The notes below the pieces were generated by a model. It was not told the DNA's origin and ran no database searches. It saw nothing but the letters and a program-made list of their open reading frames with translations. The position numbers and the translations under genes are program-made. Of a DNA stretch of 64,000 bases, positions 34,573 to 44,022 are shown one piece after another. Origin of the DNA: Methanobacterium_D oryzae (GTDB taxonomy: Archaea > Methanobacteriota > Methanobacteria > Methanobacteriales > Methanobacteriaceae); the NCBI RefSeq assembly GCF_050433505.1, contig NZ_JBNPXC010000001.1, positions 1,273,085 through 1,337,084 on the forward strand, written 5' to 3'. The number at the start of each line of letters is the position of its first letter. Position 1 is the first letter of the stretch.

Positions 34573-35247
34573 ATGGAACTTAAAAAAAAAGTTGGATATG
34601 CAGCTGCAGAATTAGTTAAAGATGGAGATATAGTAGGACTTGGAACAGGATCCACAACACATTATTTCATAGAAAAACTTGGAAAACGAATTCAAGATGA
34701 AGAAATTGAAATAATGGGAATTCCTACATCTTATCAGTCTTCTTTACTTGCCAAAGATTCAGGAATTTCAATCACAACCCTTGAAGAATATTCAATTGAT
34801 ATTGCAGTTGATGGTGCAGATGAAGTTGACAATACTCTTAATTTAATAAAAGGTGGTGGTGCAGCACATACAATGGAAAAAATTATTGATGAAGCTGCAG
34901 ATAAATTCGTTGTTATTGTGGATGATACTAAAATTGTTGAAACGCTTGGAGCATTTCCTGTTCCTCTTGAAGTTATTCCAGAAGCTCGGAGAACCGTGAG
35001 TGAACATGTTAAAAAATTTGAAGGTATACCAGCTTTACGAATGGCTAAAATGAAAGATGGACCCGTTATAACAGATAATGGTAACTTTATTCTCGATGTT
35101 CAGTTTAAGCTAATAGAAGACCCTGCTTATTTGGAAAAAGAGTTAAATGTAATTCCTGGAGTAGTTGAAAATGGAATATTTGCAGGAATTGTAGATAAAG
35201 TTTTAGTTGGAACTCCTGAAGGTGTTAAATCAATAAAGAAAAAATAA
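34573..35247 (+). CDS. rpiA: Ribose-5-phosphate isomerase A
   Basis: Interconverts ribose 5-phosphate and ribulose 5-phosphate, here feeding nucleotide synthesis and the reverse ribulose-monophosphate route used by methanogens. Family motifs are GLGTGSTTHYFIEKL, AVDGADEVD and IKGGGAAHTMEKI, with the catalytic Glu/Lys pair intact. At 224 aa it has normal length. It faces the convergent cPG synthetase. Confidence 0.96.
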   Translation: MELKKKVGYAAAELVKDGDIVGLGTGSTTHYFIEKLGKRIQDEEIEIMGIPTSYQSSLLAKDSGISITTLEEYSIDIAVDGADEVDNTLNLIKGGGAAHTMEKIIDEAADKFVVIVDDTKIVETLGAFPVPLEVIPEARRTVSEHVKKFEGIPALRMAKMKDGPVITDNGNFILDVQFKLIEDPAYLEKELNVIPGVVENGIFAGIVDKVLVGTPEGVKSIKKK

Positions 35248-35255
35248 ATTATTTT

Positions 35256-36653
35256 TTAATCTTTTTTACCAAAATTAAAATCATTTATTGCATCATCTAC
35301 GACTTTTATAATAGCATCCTTTAACACTTGGTCTCCACCTTCAATCTCACTGCAAACTGTAGGTATATTATCACAATACACGACTCCTAAACCTGCATTT
35401 AGGGCATCTTTAGTTGCAACATCTACTGCTGCAGCTTTAAGTTCTGTAAGCATGATATCTACATCATCTATATATTTTTCAATATCTTTTTGAAGTAAAG
35501 GTCTATTAGAAAGGTGTGGAGTTGTACCAATCACTTTACACATGTAATTTTCTTCAAGATGATTAACAAGAACTTCTTTTATAGAATCTGGTGCAGTTGT
35601 AGCAAAGAGAATATTTTTATTTTCAATACTTTCTAATGGTTTTGGTCTAAAAACAGTTGGAACAACTTCAGCTTTAGGATTTATATCCTTTATAAATTGC
35701 ATGATCTGCTTAACTTTTTCTTTACTTGCCATTGGCTCTTCACACATAGTAAGAATCACCAGATCAGCTAATTTTATCCGATATGGGCCAAAAAAGTTTT
35801 CTATATTGAGAATAGGCTGATTTGCACCTACTAGAACTATATGTTTATTAGTTTTTATTGGAGGTACTGCAGCTCCACTTCCTTCCATAATCACAAAATC
35901 AGCATCTACATCATTTGCAAGCTGTGCTCCTCTTTTCATATTGGTTATATAAACGTCACCAGCTAATCCACCGCCACATCTTCGGCACCCTATGGTTAAA
36001 ATTCTGCTCATTAGAGCATCTTCCCAGTGATCTGATGCAGCATGTACTCCTTTATCTGATTGTTCCATTAAATATTGAGGAGTTATTTCAATTTGATCTC
36101 CACGAACAATTTCAGGTTTTTCTGGACCACCTCTGCCCATTGCAACAATACATGGATTATATTCTCTATTGTGTATTAATCTTGCAGCATATGCTGAAAC
36201 TGCAGTTTTTCCAATTCTTTTACCAGTACCTAATATTTTAAGTGATGGTTTTTTTAATATATCATGTTCAGAAAGCGGATAAAATTTAAAATCAGGTCCT
36301 TCATATGGAATTCCTTTTTCAAGCACAACGGTGGCTATTTTAAACCTTTTAGTGTAATCTACTATTGGTTCATCGCTTAAATCCATAACAACGTCAGCAT
36401 CATATTTGTCGATCATTTTTCCTATTAAGTCATAGGGTATTTTGTGATGATCTTCACCAAAATGAACAGGTCTTTCTAATTTATCGGATATTCCTTCTTC
36501 AGATGCTTCCCTTAATTTTTCAGTTCCACCTATAAAAACAGTAGCAACAACTTCATTATGTTCTATACTATCAAGCATGTCCAATGCCGACTTAGTAACA
36601 GGCAAATAGTGTTCTCCATCTACTAAACATATCATCTTTCTCAAACTTTTCAT
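35256..36653 (-). CDS. cpgS: Cyclic 2,3-diphosphoglycerate synthetase
   Basis: Forms cyclic 2,3-diphosphoglycerate, an osmolyte and thermoprotectant of Methanobacteriales, from 2,3-diphosphoglycerate and ATP. The protein has MICLVDGEHYLPVTKSAL at the start, the P-loop LGTGKRIGKTAVSAYAARL, then GRGGPEKPEI and EGSGAAVPPI. The chosen ATG at 36653 (465 aa) follows AGGT; an ATG at 36668 is in frame. The next gene upstream, at 54 bp plus 15, is the UPF0058 gene on the same strand. Confidence 0.93.
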   Translation of the reverse strand: MKSLRKMICLVDGEHYLPVTKSALDMLDSIEHNEVVATVFIGGTEKLREASEEGISDKLERPVHFGEDHHKIPYDLIGKMIDKYDADVVMDLSDEPIVDYTKRFKIATVVLEKGIPYEGPDFKFYPLSEHDILKKPSLKILGTGKRIGKTAVSAYAARLIHNREYNPCIVAMGRGGPEKPEIVRGDQIEITPQYLMEQSDKGVHAASDHWEDALMSRILTIGCRRCGGGLAGDVYITNMKRGAQLANDVDADFVIMEGSGAAVPPIKTNKHIVLVGANQPILNIENFFGPYRIKLADLVILTMCEEPMASKEKVKQIMQFIKDINPKAEVVPTVFRPKPLESIENKNILFATTAPDSIKEVLVNHLEENYMCKVIGTTPHLSNRPLLQKDIEKYIDDVDIMLTELKAAAVDVATKDALNAGLGVVYCDNIPTVCSEIEGGDQVLKDAIIKVVDDAINDFNFGKKD

Positions 36654-36722
36654 AGAAATACCTACCATTAATGAAAATAATTCGTTTAACGGAGCTTAAA
36701 GATTTATTTTAGCAAGCGATGG

Positions 36723-37061
36723 TTAAATAATTTTCACATCTTGATCTTTTTGATATTTTAAAGCATTATCTTCATGCATCCGAATTAATTCTTTTTTGGA
36801 TCGTTTAGCAAGTTCTGACAGGCCATTCACAACATTTGTGGGCGCTGCACCGTCATTTTTCCTGGCAAGCACCTCAGAAATTGAACTTGATAATACAAAA
36901 ATAGCGTATTTATGTTCGGCTTTGGTTCGGTGGATGTGATGTGGACTTATATTAAGGTGGAAATATTCCTCACATTCGTCTTTAACTTCATATCCGTCTT
37001 CTAAATATTTTAAAACATATACCAAAAACTGATGTAATTGTATAAGCTCATCTTTATACAT
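36723..37061 (-). CDS. UPF0058 family protein, 112 aa
   Basis: Archaeal UPF0058 family. A helical bundle is suggested by DELIQLHQFLVYVLKYLED and the His-rich NISPHHIHRTKAEHKYAIF segment; the rest is charged and helical. ATG follows AGGTAAAT. It is 54 bp before the cPG synthetase gene, so co-transcription is plausible. Function unknown. Confidence 0.88.
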   Translation of the reverse strand: MYKDELIQLHQFLVYVLKYLEDGYEVKDECEEYFHLNISPHHIHRTKAEHKYAIFVLSSSISEVLARKNDGAAPTNVVNGLSELAKRSKKELIRMHEDNALKYQKDQDVKII

Positions 37062-37341
37062 ATTTACCTGGCCCCTCCATTTATCATTTTGAAATATAAT
37101 GAATGTTATTATATATATATTATGTCACAAAACGCAGCATCAAAAAAAGAACAAAATTGATGAGCATTGCTAATTTAAATATCCCCAGTTAATATTATTG
37201 TTTAAAATTATTTAAAGATATAGTTTTTGATGATATAACTTAAATTTAGAAAATATTTTTTAATAATATTTTAATATAAATAGATAAAATCTCATTTTTA
37301 GGGTAAATATTTAAATTTAATTCAACAATTAGTAATGTGAT
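37062..37341. other. Divergent intergenic region before hisD
   Basis: 280 bp, A/T-rich, between the UPF0058 gene (minus) and hisD (plus). Contains ATATATATAT-like runs near 37110 suited to TATA boxes. No coding frame. Confidence 0.4.
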
Positions 37342-38616
37342 ATGATGGAAATTACTGAACTTAGAAGCGTAGATAAGGATAAGTTAATAGAACGCTCACA
37401 GATCGATGCAGAAAATGTAATGAGCATTGTAAGTGATATAATTTTTAGTGTAAAAGAAAATGGGGATAATTCTCTTAAAGAGTACACTGAGAAATTCGAT
37501 AAAGTTAAATTGAATGATTTAAAGGTAAGTACCGAAGAAATTAAGAATAGTTATAATAGTATTAATAGTAATGTGCTTAATGCTTTAAAGAAAGCTGCAA
37601 AAAACATTGAAAAATTCCACAAAGCTCAAATTCCAAAAGAATGGTTTGAAGAGGTGGATAAAGGGATTAAAGCGGGTCAGATAATCCGTCCAATTGAAAA
37701 AGTTGGATGTTATATTCCTGGAGGCAGAGCAGTTTATCCATCATCCGTTTTAATGACCATAATACCTGCAAAAATTGCAGGAGTTAATAAAATAATTTGT
37801 TGTACTCCTCCAATGTCGGATGGTAGTGTAAATGATATGGTACTTGCTGCAGCAGATATTGCAGGTGCAGATGAAATTTATAAAGTTGGTGGAGCTCAGG
37901 CTATTGCAGCAATGGCATATGGGACTGAAAGTGTGCCTAAAGTTGATAAAATAGTGGGGCCTGGAAATATTTTTGTTACTACTGCAAAAAAGATGGCTTA
38001 TGGCGATGTAGATATTGATTTTCCTGCAGGGCCATCAGAAGTTCTTATAATTGCAGATGAAACTGCTAATGCAGAATATATTGCTTATGACATGTTAGCT
38101 CAAGCTGAACATGATCCAGATGCTGCTTGTGCATTAGTCACGACATCTAAAGATTTAGCATATGAAGTTCATGATAAGATTTTAGGAAAAATTAAATATA
38201 TGAAAAGGAGTAAAATAATAGAAGAATCCCTTGAAAAATATGGTAAAATTATAATTACTGATTCTATGGATGAAGCCGTGAGCTTTTCAAATGAATATGC
38301 TCCAGAGCACCTAATTATCATGACGGAGAATCCTGAAGAAGTTTTAAAGGATATTAATAATGCAGGTTCTATATTTTTAGGAGAATTAACACCTGTCGCT
38401 GCTGGAGATTATGGTTCTGGAACAAATCACGTTCTTCCAACATCAAAAAATGCAAGAATGTATTCTGGATTATCTACAGAATCATTTATTAAAAAACCAA
38501 CAGTACAGAAACTTTCAAAAGAAGGTATTGATAATTTAAAGGATGTTATTATAACTCTTGCAGAATATGAAGGGCTATATGCTCATGCAGAATCATTTAA
38601 AAAGAGAATAAAATAA
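37342..38616 (+). CDS. hisD: Histidinol dehydrogenase
   Basis: Last two oxidations of histidine synthesis, NAD-dependent and Zn-bound. The 424-aa protein has CYIPGGRAVYPSSVLM, GPGNIFVTTAK, the GPSEVLIIAD loop, Zn ligands in LAQAEHDPDA, the EYAPEHL motif and the late HAESF. ATG at 37342 follows GTGAT; a second ATG is next to it. It is followed after 34 bp by aspS-region sequence on the same strand, so the two may share a transcript. Confidence 0.97.
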   Translation: MMEITELRSVDKDKLIERSQIDAENVMSIVSDIIFSVKENGDNSLKEYTEKFDKVKLNDLKVSTEEIKNSYNSINSNVLNALKKAAKNIEKFHKAQIPKEWFEEVDKGIKAGQIIRPIEKVGCYIPGGRAVYPSSVLMTIIPAKIAGVNKIICCTPPMSDGSVNDMVLAAADIAGADEIYKVGGAQAIAAMAYGTESVPKVDKIVGPGNIFVTTAKKMAYGDVDIDFPAGPSEVLIIADETANAEYIAYDMLAQAEHDPDAACALVTTSKDLAYEVHDKILGKIKYMKRSKIIEESLEKYGKIIITDSMDEAVSFSNEYAPEHLIIMTENPEEVLKDINNAGSIFLGELTPVAAGDYGSGTNHVLPTSKNARMYSGLSTESFIKKPTVQKLSKEGIDNLKDVIITLAEYEGLYAHAESFKKRIK

Positions 38617-38659
38617 AAAATTACATTTAAATTAAGTTTATATTTTAGAGGTGAATAAA

Positions 38660-39979
38660 TTGACAGATTCATTAGGAGATTGGAGAAGAACTCATTATTC
38701 TAAAAGGATAACTCCAGAATTAAGTGGAGAAGAATTAATAGTTATGGGATGGATTCATGAAGTAAGGGACCTTGGAGGGATTATTTTCCTTCTTTTAAGA
38801 GATAGAGATGGAACCATTCAAATCACTGCTCCAAGTAAGAAAATTTCAAAGGAATTACTTGAAGAGATAAGAAAATTAAGAAAGGAATCAGTTATAGCTG
38901 TTAAGGGTATTGTGCAGGAGTCTGGAAAAGCTCCGGGTGGCTATGAAATTATTCCTAATGAAGTTAAATTACTCAACGAATCTAAATTACCTCTTCCGTT
39001 AGATACAACTGATAAAGTACATGCTGAAATGGACACACGTTTAGATTCAAGGTATATAGACCTTAGAAGATCCACTTCAAGTGCAATATTTAAGATAAAA
39101 AGTAGAATGCTTCATTCAGTAAGAAATTTCTTTGAAAAAGGAGAATGTATAGAAATTAATACACCTAAACTAGGAGCATCTGCTACTGAAGGTGGAACTG
39201 AACTTTTCCCAATCACATATTTCGAAAGAGAAGCATTTCTTAGTCAAAGCCCTCAACTTTACAAACAAATGATGATGGCCACAGGATTTGATAGAGTCTT
39301 TGAGATTGCCCAAATTTTCAGAGCTGAAGAGCATGATACCCTCAGACATTTAAATGAAGCAATTTCAATAGATTTTGAAGGTGCTTTTTGCAGTCAGGAA
39401 GATGTAATGAATTTCTTAGAGGGCCTTGTGCACACAGCCATAAATGATGTAGCTGAACACTGTAAAGATGAATTAAAAATCCTTGGAATAGATTTAGTAG
39501 TACCAGAAATCCCTTTCCCTAGAATTGACTATGATGAAGTCGTAGATATTGTAAATTCAAAAGGAGTTAATATGAAACATGGTGAGGATCTCTCAAGAGC
39601 GGCAGAAAAGGCAATTGGTGAAGTAATGGATGGATATTACTTTATAACAGGATGGCCAACTGATATTAAACCGTTCTATGTAATGCCAAGTGAAGAGGAT
39701 CCTGCAAAGAGCTGTGCATTTGACTTGATGTTTAAAGACCTTGAAATTTCATCAGGAGCTCAAAGAGTACATAAACATGACTTGCTTGTTGAAAGAATTA
39801 AAAAACAGGGTTTAAATCCAAATTCATTTGAAAGGTACCTTGCAGCATTTGAATATGGAATGCCACAACATGCAGGTTGGGGATTAGGCGCTGAAAGATT
39901 CACAATGTGTCTTACAGGTGTAAATAACGTAAGGGAAACTGTTTTATTCCCAAGGGATAGACGAAGGTTAACACCTTAA
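38660..39979 (+). CDS. aspS: Aspartyl-tRNA synthetase, archaeal type, probably non-discriminating
   Basis: Class IIb synthetase of 439 aa: N-terminal OB fold (MGWIHEVRDLGG), motif 2 FRAEEHDTLRHLNEA and motif 3 GWGLGAERFTMCL. The start is TTG at 38660, six bases after GAGGTGA; GTG at 38651 would lie within that site. In the anticodon-binding fold, position 33 is His (GWIHEV), where discriminating archaeal enzymes are recalled to have Trp, so this enzyme probably also charges tRNA-Asn and relies on an amidotransferase. No gatCAB is in the window. Confidence 0.95.
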   Translation: MTDSLGDWRRTHYSKRITPELSGEELIVMGWIHEVRDLGGIIFLLLRDRDGTIQITAPSKKISKELLEEIRKLRKESVIAVKGIVQESGKAPGGYEIIPNEVKLLNESKLPLPLDTTDKVHAEMDTRLDSRYIDLRRSTSSAIFKIKSRMLHSVRNFFEKGECIEINTPKLGASATEGGTELFPITYFEREAFLSQSPQLYKQMMMATGFDRVFEIAQIFRAEEHDTLRHLNEAISIDFEGAFCSQEDVMNFLEGLVHTAINDVAEHCKDELKILGIDLVVPEIPFPRIDYDEVVDIVNSKGVNMKHGEDLSRAAEKAIGEVMDGYYFITGWPTDIKPFYVMPSEEDPAKSCAFDLMFKDLEISSGAQRVHKHDLLVERIKKQGLNPNSFERYLAAFEYGMPQHAGWGLGAERFTMCLTGVNNVRETVLFPRDRRRLTP

Positions 39980-40112
39980 TCAATTTCTTTTTTTAATTTT
40001 TATATATGTTATTGTGGTGGCTTTTTTCTTGATTTTACTATATTTTAATTGATTTTGGCTAGATTCATTGATTTAGTTTATATATTCGAAAAAGAATTAG
40101 AATTTTTGAGAA

Positions 40113-40661
40113 CTAATTTTTAATTCCCAAAAAAGCTATTAATTCTTCCCAAAATCCATTTTCTTTCTTAATATGGAAACTGTTTACTATTATATCTATA
40201 TCTGATTCTATTGCTGTAATGTTTTTTGCTGCAAAAACAAAGTCATATTCCTTACCATTCTTAAAGAAAATTATATAACCATTTTCAAAACCATCAATAG
40301 TTCTAAAAGCTATATAATTAGCTTTTTCACCATCTACAGTGATACTTTTATCTATTAAAATTGTAGCATTCATTCTTGAAGCTTGATAGATTGCCGATTG
40401 TCTACTTGCTTCTAAAGTTCCAGGAGTTTTAAAGTGTAAACGCATACTTAGACTAGCCATAGGATTATTCTTCTGAGCAACTACAACATCATCAGTGTAT
40501 CCTCCAAAAGACCATCCTTTAGGATAATCAAAAGAAACATTACTACCTTCAAAATGCTCGTTTTCGCTTGAATTGCCTAAAATTAAATAATAGCTTATTC
40601 CAGTCATTCCAACAACTAAAAATGCTATAATAATCAAATATTTTTTATTTTTAGCTTCCAT
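40113..40661 (-). CDS. Membrane-anchored PsbP-like protein, 182 aa
   Basis: One N-terminal transmembrane helix (about residues 8-26, IIAFLVVGMTGISYYLIL) followed by an outside domain. The domain begins VSFDYPKGWSFGGYTDDVVV and ends ESDIDIIVNSFHIKKE, the pattern of PsbP/Mog1-like folds widespread in Methanobacteria. ATG follows AGGGGTAAAAT. The function of these proteins in archaea is unknown. It is monocistronic and faces aspS across a 133-bp spacer. Confidence 0.72.
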   Translation of the reverse strand: MEAKNKKYLIIIAFLVVGMTGISYYLILGNSSENEHFEGSNVSFDYPKGWSFGGYTDDVVVAQKNNPMASLSMRLHFKTPGTLEASRQSAIYQASRMNATILIDKSITVDGEKANYIAFRTIDGFENGYIIFFKNGKEYDFVFAAKNITAIESDIDIIVNSFHIKKENGFWEELIAFLGIKN

Positions 40662-40836
40662 ATTTTACCCCTACTAAATAAAAATTAGTTAATATCACCA
40701 AAATTAGTTATTAGGTTTATTTACATATAAATATATATTAAAATAATATTTTATTAATTTTTATCAATTTAAAGTAATTAAATAATTAATATAATAATTA
40801 TTAATGAGTTATTTTTATTGAAATGAGGATTACTTT

Positions 40837-42096
40837 ATGAAACTTTATGATATAGTAGTAGTCGGTGCAGGGCCGGCAGGGATGATGGCTGCAATTAGAG
40901 CAGGGCAGCTTGGAAAAAATGTGATGCTAATAGAAAAAAATGATACTATTGGTAAAAAACTCAAGATTACAGGAAGCAGCAGATGTAATATTACAAACAC
41001 TGCATCATTAAATATATTTATAGAAAAATTTGGCAGAAAAGGAGCTTTTTTTAGATCAGCTTTTTCATCTTTTTCTAATAAAAGACTAATGTCATTTTTT
41101 GAGTTTAAAGGATTAAAATTTAAAGAAGAAAATCAGGGAAGGGTTTTTCCAGTTTCTGATAAATCTAGATCAGTTATAAAAGTTTTAAAAGAGTATCTCT
41201 CGGAAAACAGGGTTAAAATAAATTATAAAACGCGTTTAGTAAGAATAAAAAAGAAAAAGGATTATTTCAGTCTTGATTTAGGTAATGATAATTATATGGC
41301 AACTAAAAAAGTCATAATTGCAACTGGAGGCATTTCTTATTCTTCTACTGGTTCTACGGGGGATGGATTTAATGTTGCTGAAAAATTAGGCCATAAAATA
41401 GTGTCATTAAAACCAGGTTTAGTACCTTTAACTGTGAGTGAAGAATGGGTCAAAGATTTACAAGGGATAACTCTTGAAAACGTGCGTTTTACAGTTAAAA
41501 TTGGAAAGAAAAAAATAGTTTCAGACATTGGAAATCTAATTTTCACACATTTCGGAATATCTGGCCCTTTAGTTCTGGATTTAAGTAACCAGATAGTTTC
41601 AATTCTTGAAAAAAATGAAACAGTAAACCTTTATATTGACATTAAACCTGAAATGACAGTTCCAGAGCTTGAAGAAAAATTAATCAACGAATTAGAAGTA
41701 AGGAGTAAAACGGAATTTAAAAACTTTATGAAACTCTTTATTCCAAATAGAATGATTCCAATATTTGTAGAGTTATTAGAAATTAATCCAAAGAAAAAAG
41801 TAAATCAAGTGAATAAAGGGGAGCGAAATAAGATTATAAATTTATTAAAGGCTTTTCCTCTAACAATAACTGGCACTTTACCAATTAATAAAGCTATGGT
41901 TACATGTGGTGGAATTTCAAAAAAAGAAATTGATCCACAGACAATGGAATCAAAAATAGTAGATGGTGTTTATTTTGCAGGGGAAATTATAGATTTCTGC
42001 GCTCCAAGTGGAGGATACAATTTACAGGAAGCATTTTCAACGGGTTTCCTTGCAGGTGAATCTGCTGCAAAGAGTTTAAATCCTAAAGAAGAATAA
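40837..42096 (+). CDS. FAD-dependent oxidoreductase of the HI0933/BaiN family
   Basis: Flavoprotein of 419 aa with an N-terminal Rossmann motif (VVVGAGPAGMMAAIRAGQLG), the family-specific GKKLKITGSSRCNITN, and the C-terminal FAD motif FAGEIIDFCAPSGGYNLQEA. Members are mostly uncharacterised; BaiN reduces bile-acid double bonds in gut bacteria. The natural substrate here is unknown. ATG follows AATGAGGATTACTTT. It is convergent with the PRC-barrel gene five bases away. Confidence 0.9.
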   Translation: MKLYDIVVVGAGPAGMMAAIRAGQLGKNVMLIEKNDTIGKKLKITGSSRCNITNTASLNIFIEKFGRKGAFFRSAFSSFSNKRLMSFFEFKGLKFKEENQGRVFPVSDKSRSVIKVLKEYLSENRVKINYKTRLVRIKKKKDYFSLDLGNDNYMATKKVIIATGGISYSSTGSTGDGFNVAEKLGHKIVSLKPGLVPLTVSEEWVKDLQGITLENVRFTVKIGKKKIVSDIGNLIFTHFGISGPLVLDLSNQIVSILEKNETVNLYIDIKPEMTVPELEEKLINELEVRSKTEFKNFMKLFIPNRMIPIFVELLEINPKKKVNQVNKGERNKIINLLKAFPLTITGTLPINKAMVTCGGISKKEIDPQTMESKIVDGVYFAGEIIDFCAPSGGYNLQEAFSTGFLAGESAAKSLNPKEE

Positions 42097-42101
42097 ATAG
42101 A

Positions 42102-42317
42102 TTATTTAGTTTTCTTTTCAATATTTAAAATAACAAAGTCCCCTACTTTGCTAACTTCATCAATTGAAACTCTAAAATCAGAACCTAAAATACCTGAAGA
42201 TACATATATACATTCTATTTTCCACTCATTTGTATCTAGATCAAAATCAGAAACTTTTCCTACTTCAAATGCATTTTTATCAATTACTTTTTTCCCAATT
42301 ATTTCTGATGTTTTCAT
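42102..42317 (-). CDS. PRC-barrel domain protein, 71 aa
   Basis: One small beta-barrel: GKKVIDKNAFEVGKVSDFDL followed by WKIECIYVSSG and FVILNIEKK. PRC-barrel modules bind RNA or regulate photosynthetic or ribosome-maturation complexes in bacteria; in methanogens single-domain versions are frequent and unassigned. The ATG follows GAGGGGTTAAA. It shares its 3' end region with the FAD oxidoreductase gene. Confidence 0.88.
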   Translation of the reverse strand: MKTSEIIGKKVIDKNAFEVGKVSDFDLDTNEWKIECIYVSSGILGSDFRVSIDEVSKVGDFVILNIEKKTK

Positions 42318-42652
42318 TTTAACCCCTCTTATTCTTTATTCTGCTTATTTTACCTAATATATAAATTTCTGGTTAAATAATGTGAATAATGATATTTAAA
42401 TCTGATGATTGAACTAATTTTATAATTAATTTTTATTAAATACTATTCATCCTTAATCATGCTAAAAGATGATTAATTTTTGTAAATATATTCTATTTCA
42501 TTTGATAATTTTAATCTACATTAAATCAGTGATTTTATATCTTGAATTCATTTTTTTTGAACATAAAACATCAATATGACATTTAAATAATATCAAAATG
42601 ATACATTAATAGGTAAATAATATAAAAAATAATTTAATTAAAGGAATTTCAT
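42318..42652. other. Divergent intergenic region, 335 bp
   Basis: AT-rich spacer separating the PRC-barrel gene (minus) from the methyltransferase-shikimate operon (plus). It should carry promoters in both directions; no frame, tRNA or strong repeat was found. Confidence 0.45.
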
Positions 42653-43195
42653 ATGATAAAAGTAGTTTACGATATTAAAGTTTATAGGGAAGCTTTGAAA
42701 GATATAATAAAATCAGAGGATACAGTGGTTGAACTTGGATGCCATATTGGAAATTCTACAAAAATAATTTCAAAATTAGCACATGAAGGAAAAGTAATAT
42801 CTATAGATAATAGTCCTGAATCAGTAGAAAGTATGGGGGCTCTAATTAGAGATTACAATAATGTAGAATTCACGAAAGCTGATGTAAGGCTTCATGAAAC
42901 TTTAGAAACTGTAATTAGAAAAATTAAGACTTGTAATGTATTATCAGTAGATCTTGGTGGTGGTTATCATCCAGATACAACATTCAAAGTCTTTTTCATA
43001 TGGTCATCAAGTTTAAAACCTCGAGATACTATAATAAGAAATAGAGGTCTTCTTGACTTCATACATTCATCAAAAACAGAAGAAACTATAAAATCTAGCG
43101 AGGGATGGTTAGAATCATCAGCTAAAGATGGTGTTCCTCCAAGATTAAAAGAATTCACGCTCTGGTCGTCTAAATTAAAGAAGGAGGGTATCTAA
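42653..43195 (+). CDS. Class I SAM-dependent methyltransferase, 180 aa
   Basis: SAM-binding core visible as VVELGCHIGNSTKIISKLA, the acidic loop VISIDNSPESV and VEFTKADVRLH. The later LSVDLGGGYHPDT segment occupies the position of motif IV. The substrate is not apparent. Its stop overlaps the ATG of the next gene (TAATG), so it is translationally coupled to the first archaeal shikimate enzyme. That coupling suggests a shared metabolic theme, but no aromatic methylation is known for it. Confidence 0.82.
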   Translation: MIKVVYDIKVYREALKDIIKSEDTVVELGCHIGNSTKIISKLAHEGKVISIDNSPESVESMGALIRDYNNVEFTKADVRLHETLETVIRKIKTCNVLSVDLGGGYHPDTTFKVFFIWSSSLKPRDTIIRNRGLLDFIHSSKTEETIKSSEGWLESSAKDGVPPRLKEFTLWSSKLKKEGI

Positions 43196-43989
43196 TGATT
43201 GGTAAAAAAATTAGAATTGAAAGAATAATAAATAGAAAAACAGGAAAAACAGTAATAGTACCTGTTGATCATGGAGTATCAATTGGCCCAGTTGCTGGAA
43301 TAGGCAATATGTGTGAAACAATTGATGAAGTTGCAAGTGGGGGAGCAAATGCAGTAATAATGCATAAAGGAATGGTCGACAATGGTCACAGAGGATACGG
43401 AAGAGATATCGGGCTTATTATTCATTTATCAGCAAGTACATCATTAGGACCTGACCCAGACCATAAAGTACTGGTCACAACAGTTGAAAAAGCCGTGAAA
43501 ATTGGAGCTGACGCGGTATCAGTACATGTAAATGTTGGATCTGATAAAGAACCAGTGATGCTTAAAACACTCGGAATAACTGCAGAAGTTTGTGATGAAT
43601 GGGGAATGCCACTTATTGCTATGATGTATCCACGAGGAGAAAAAATTACTGATGAACATGATGTAGAAGTTGTGAAGCTTGCAGCAAGAGCTGGAGCTGA
43701 ATTAGGCGCAGATATAATAAAAACAAATTACACTGGAGACCCAGATACTTTCAGCGAGGTTGTTCAGGGATGTCCTGTTCCTGTAGTTATAGCAGGAGGA
43801 CCTAAAGTTGAAACAAATGAACAGCTACTAACTATGGTAAAAAATGCAGTGAATGTTGGAGGAGCTGGTGTTGCAATAGGAAGAAATGTTTTCCAGGCAG
43901 AATCTCCAAGAAAAACAACAAGAGCCATTGCAGAAATAGTACATAACAATATGGATGTTGCAGAGGCATTAAAAATAATCGAAGACTAA
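43195..43989 (+). CDS. aroA': 2-amino-3,7-dideoxy-D-threo-hept-6-ulosonate synthase
   Basis: First enzyme of the archaeal shikimate pathway, a class I aldolase-like TIM barrel using aspartate semialdehyde and a 6-deoxy-5-ketofructose phosphate. The phosphate and Schiff-base regions are visible: VPVDHGVSIGP, VHVNVGSDKEP, IIKTNYTGDPD (with the catalytic Lys) and AGGPKVETNEQ and GVAIGRNVFQ. At 264 aa it has the family length. It is followed after 33 bp by the second enzyme, aroB'. Confidence 0.95.
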   Translation: MIGKKIRIERIINRKTGKTVIVPVDHGVSIGPVAGIGNMCETIDEVASGGANAVIMHKGMVDNGHRGYGRDIGLIIHLSASTSLGPDPDHKVLVTTVEKAVKIGADAVSVHVNVGSDKEPVMLKTLGITAEVCDEWGMPLIAMMYPRGEKITDEHDVEVVKLAARAGAELGADIIKTNYTGDPDTFSEVVQGCPVPVVIAGGPKVETNEQLLTMVKNAVNVGGAGVAIGRNVFQAESPRKTTRAIAEIVHNNMDVAEALKIIED

Positions 43990-44022
43990 TAAATTTATTT
44001 CATATAATAGAAGGTTTATATC

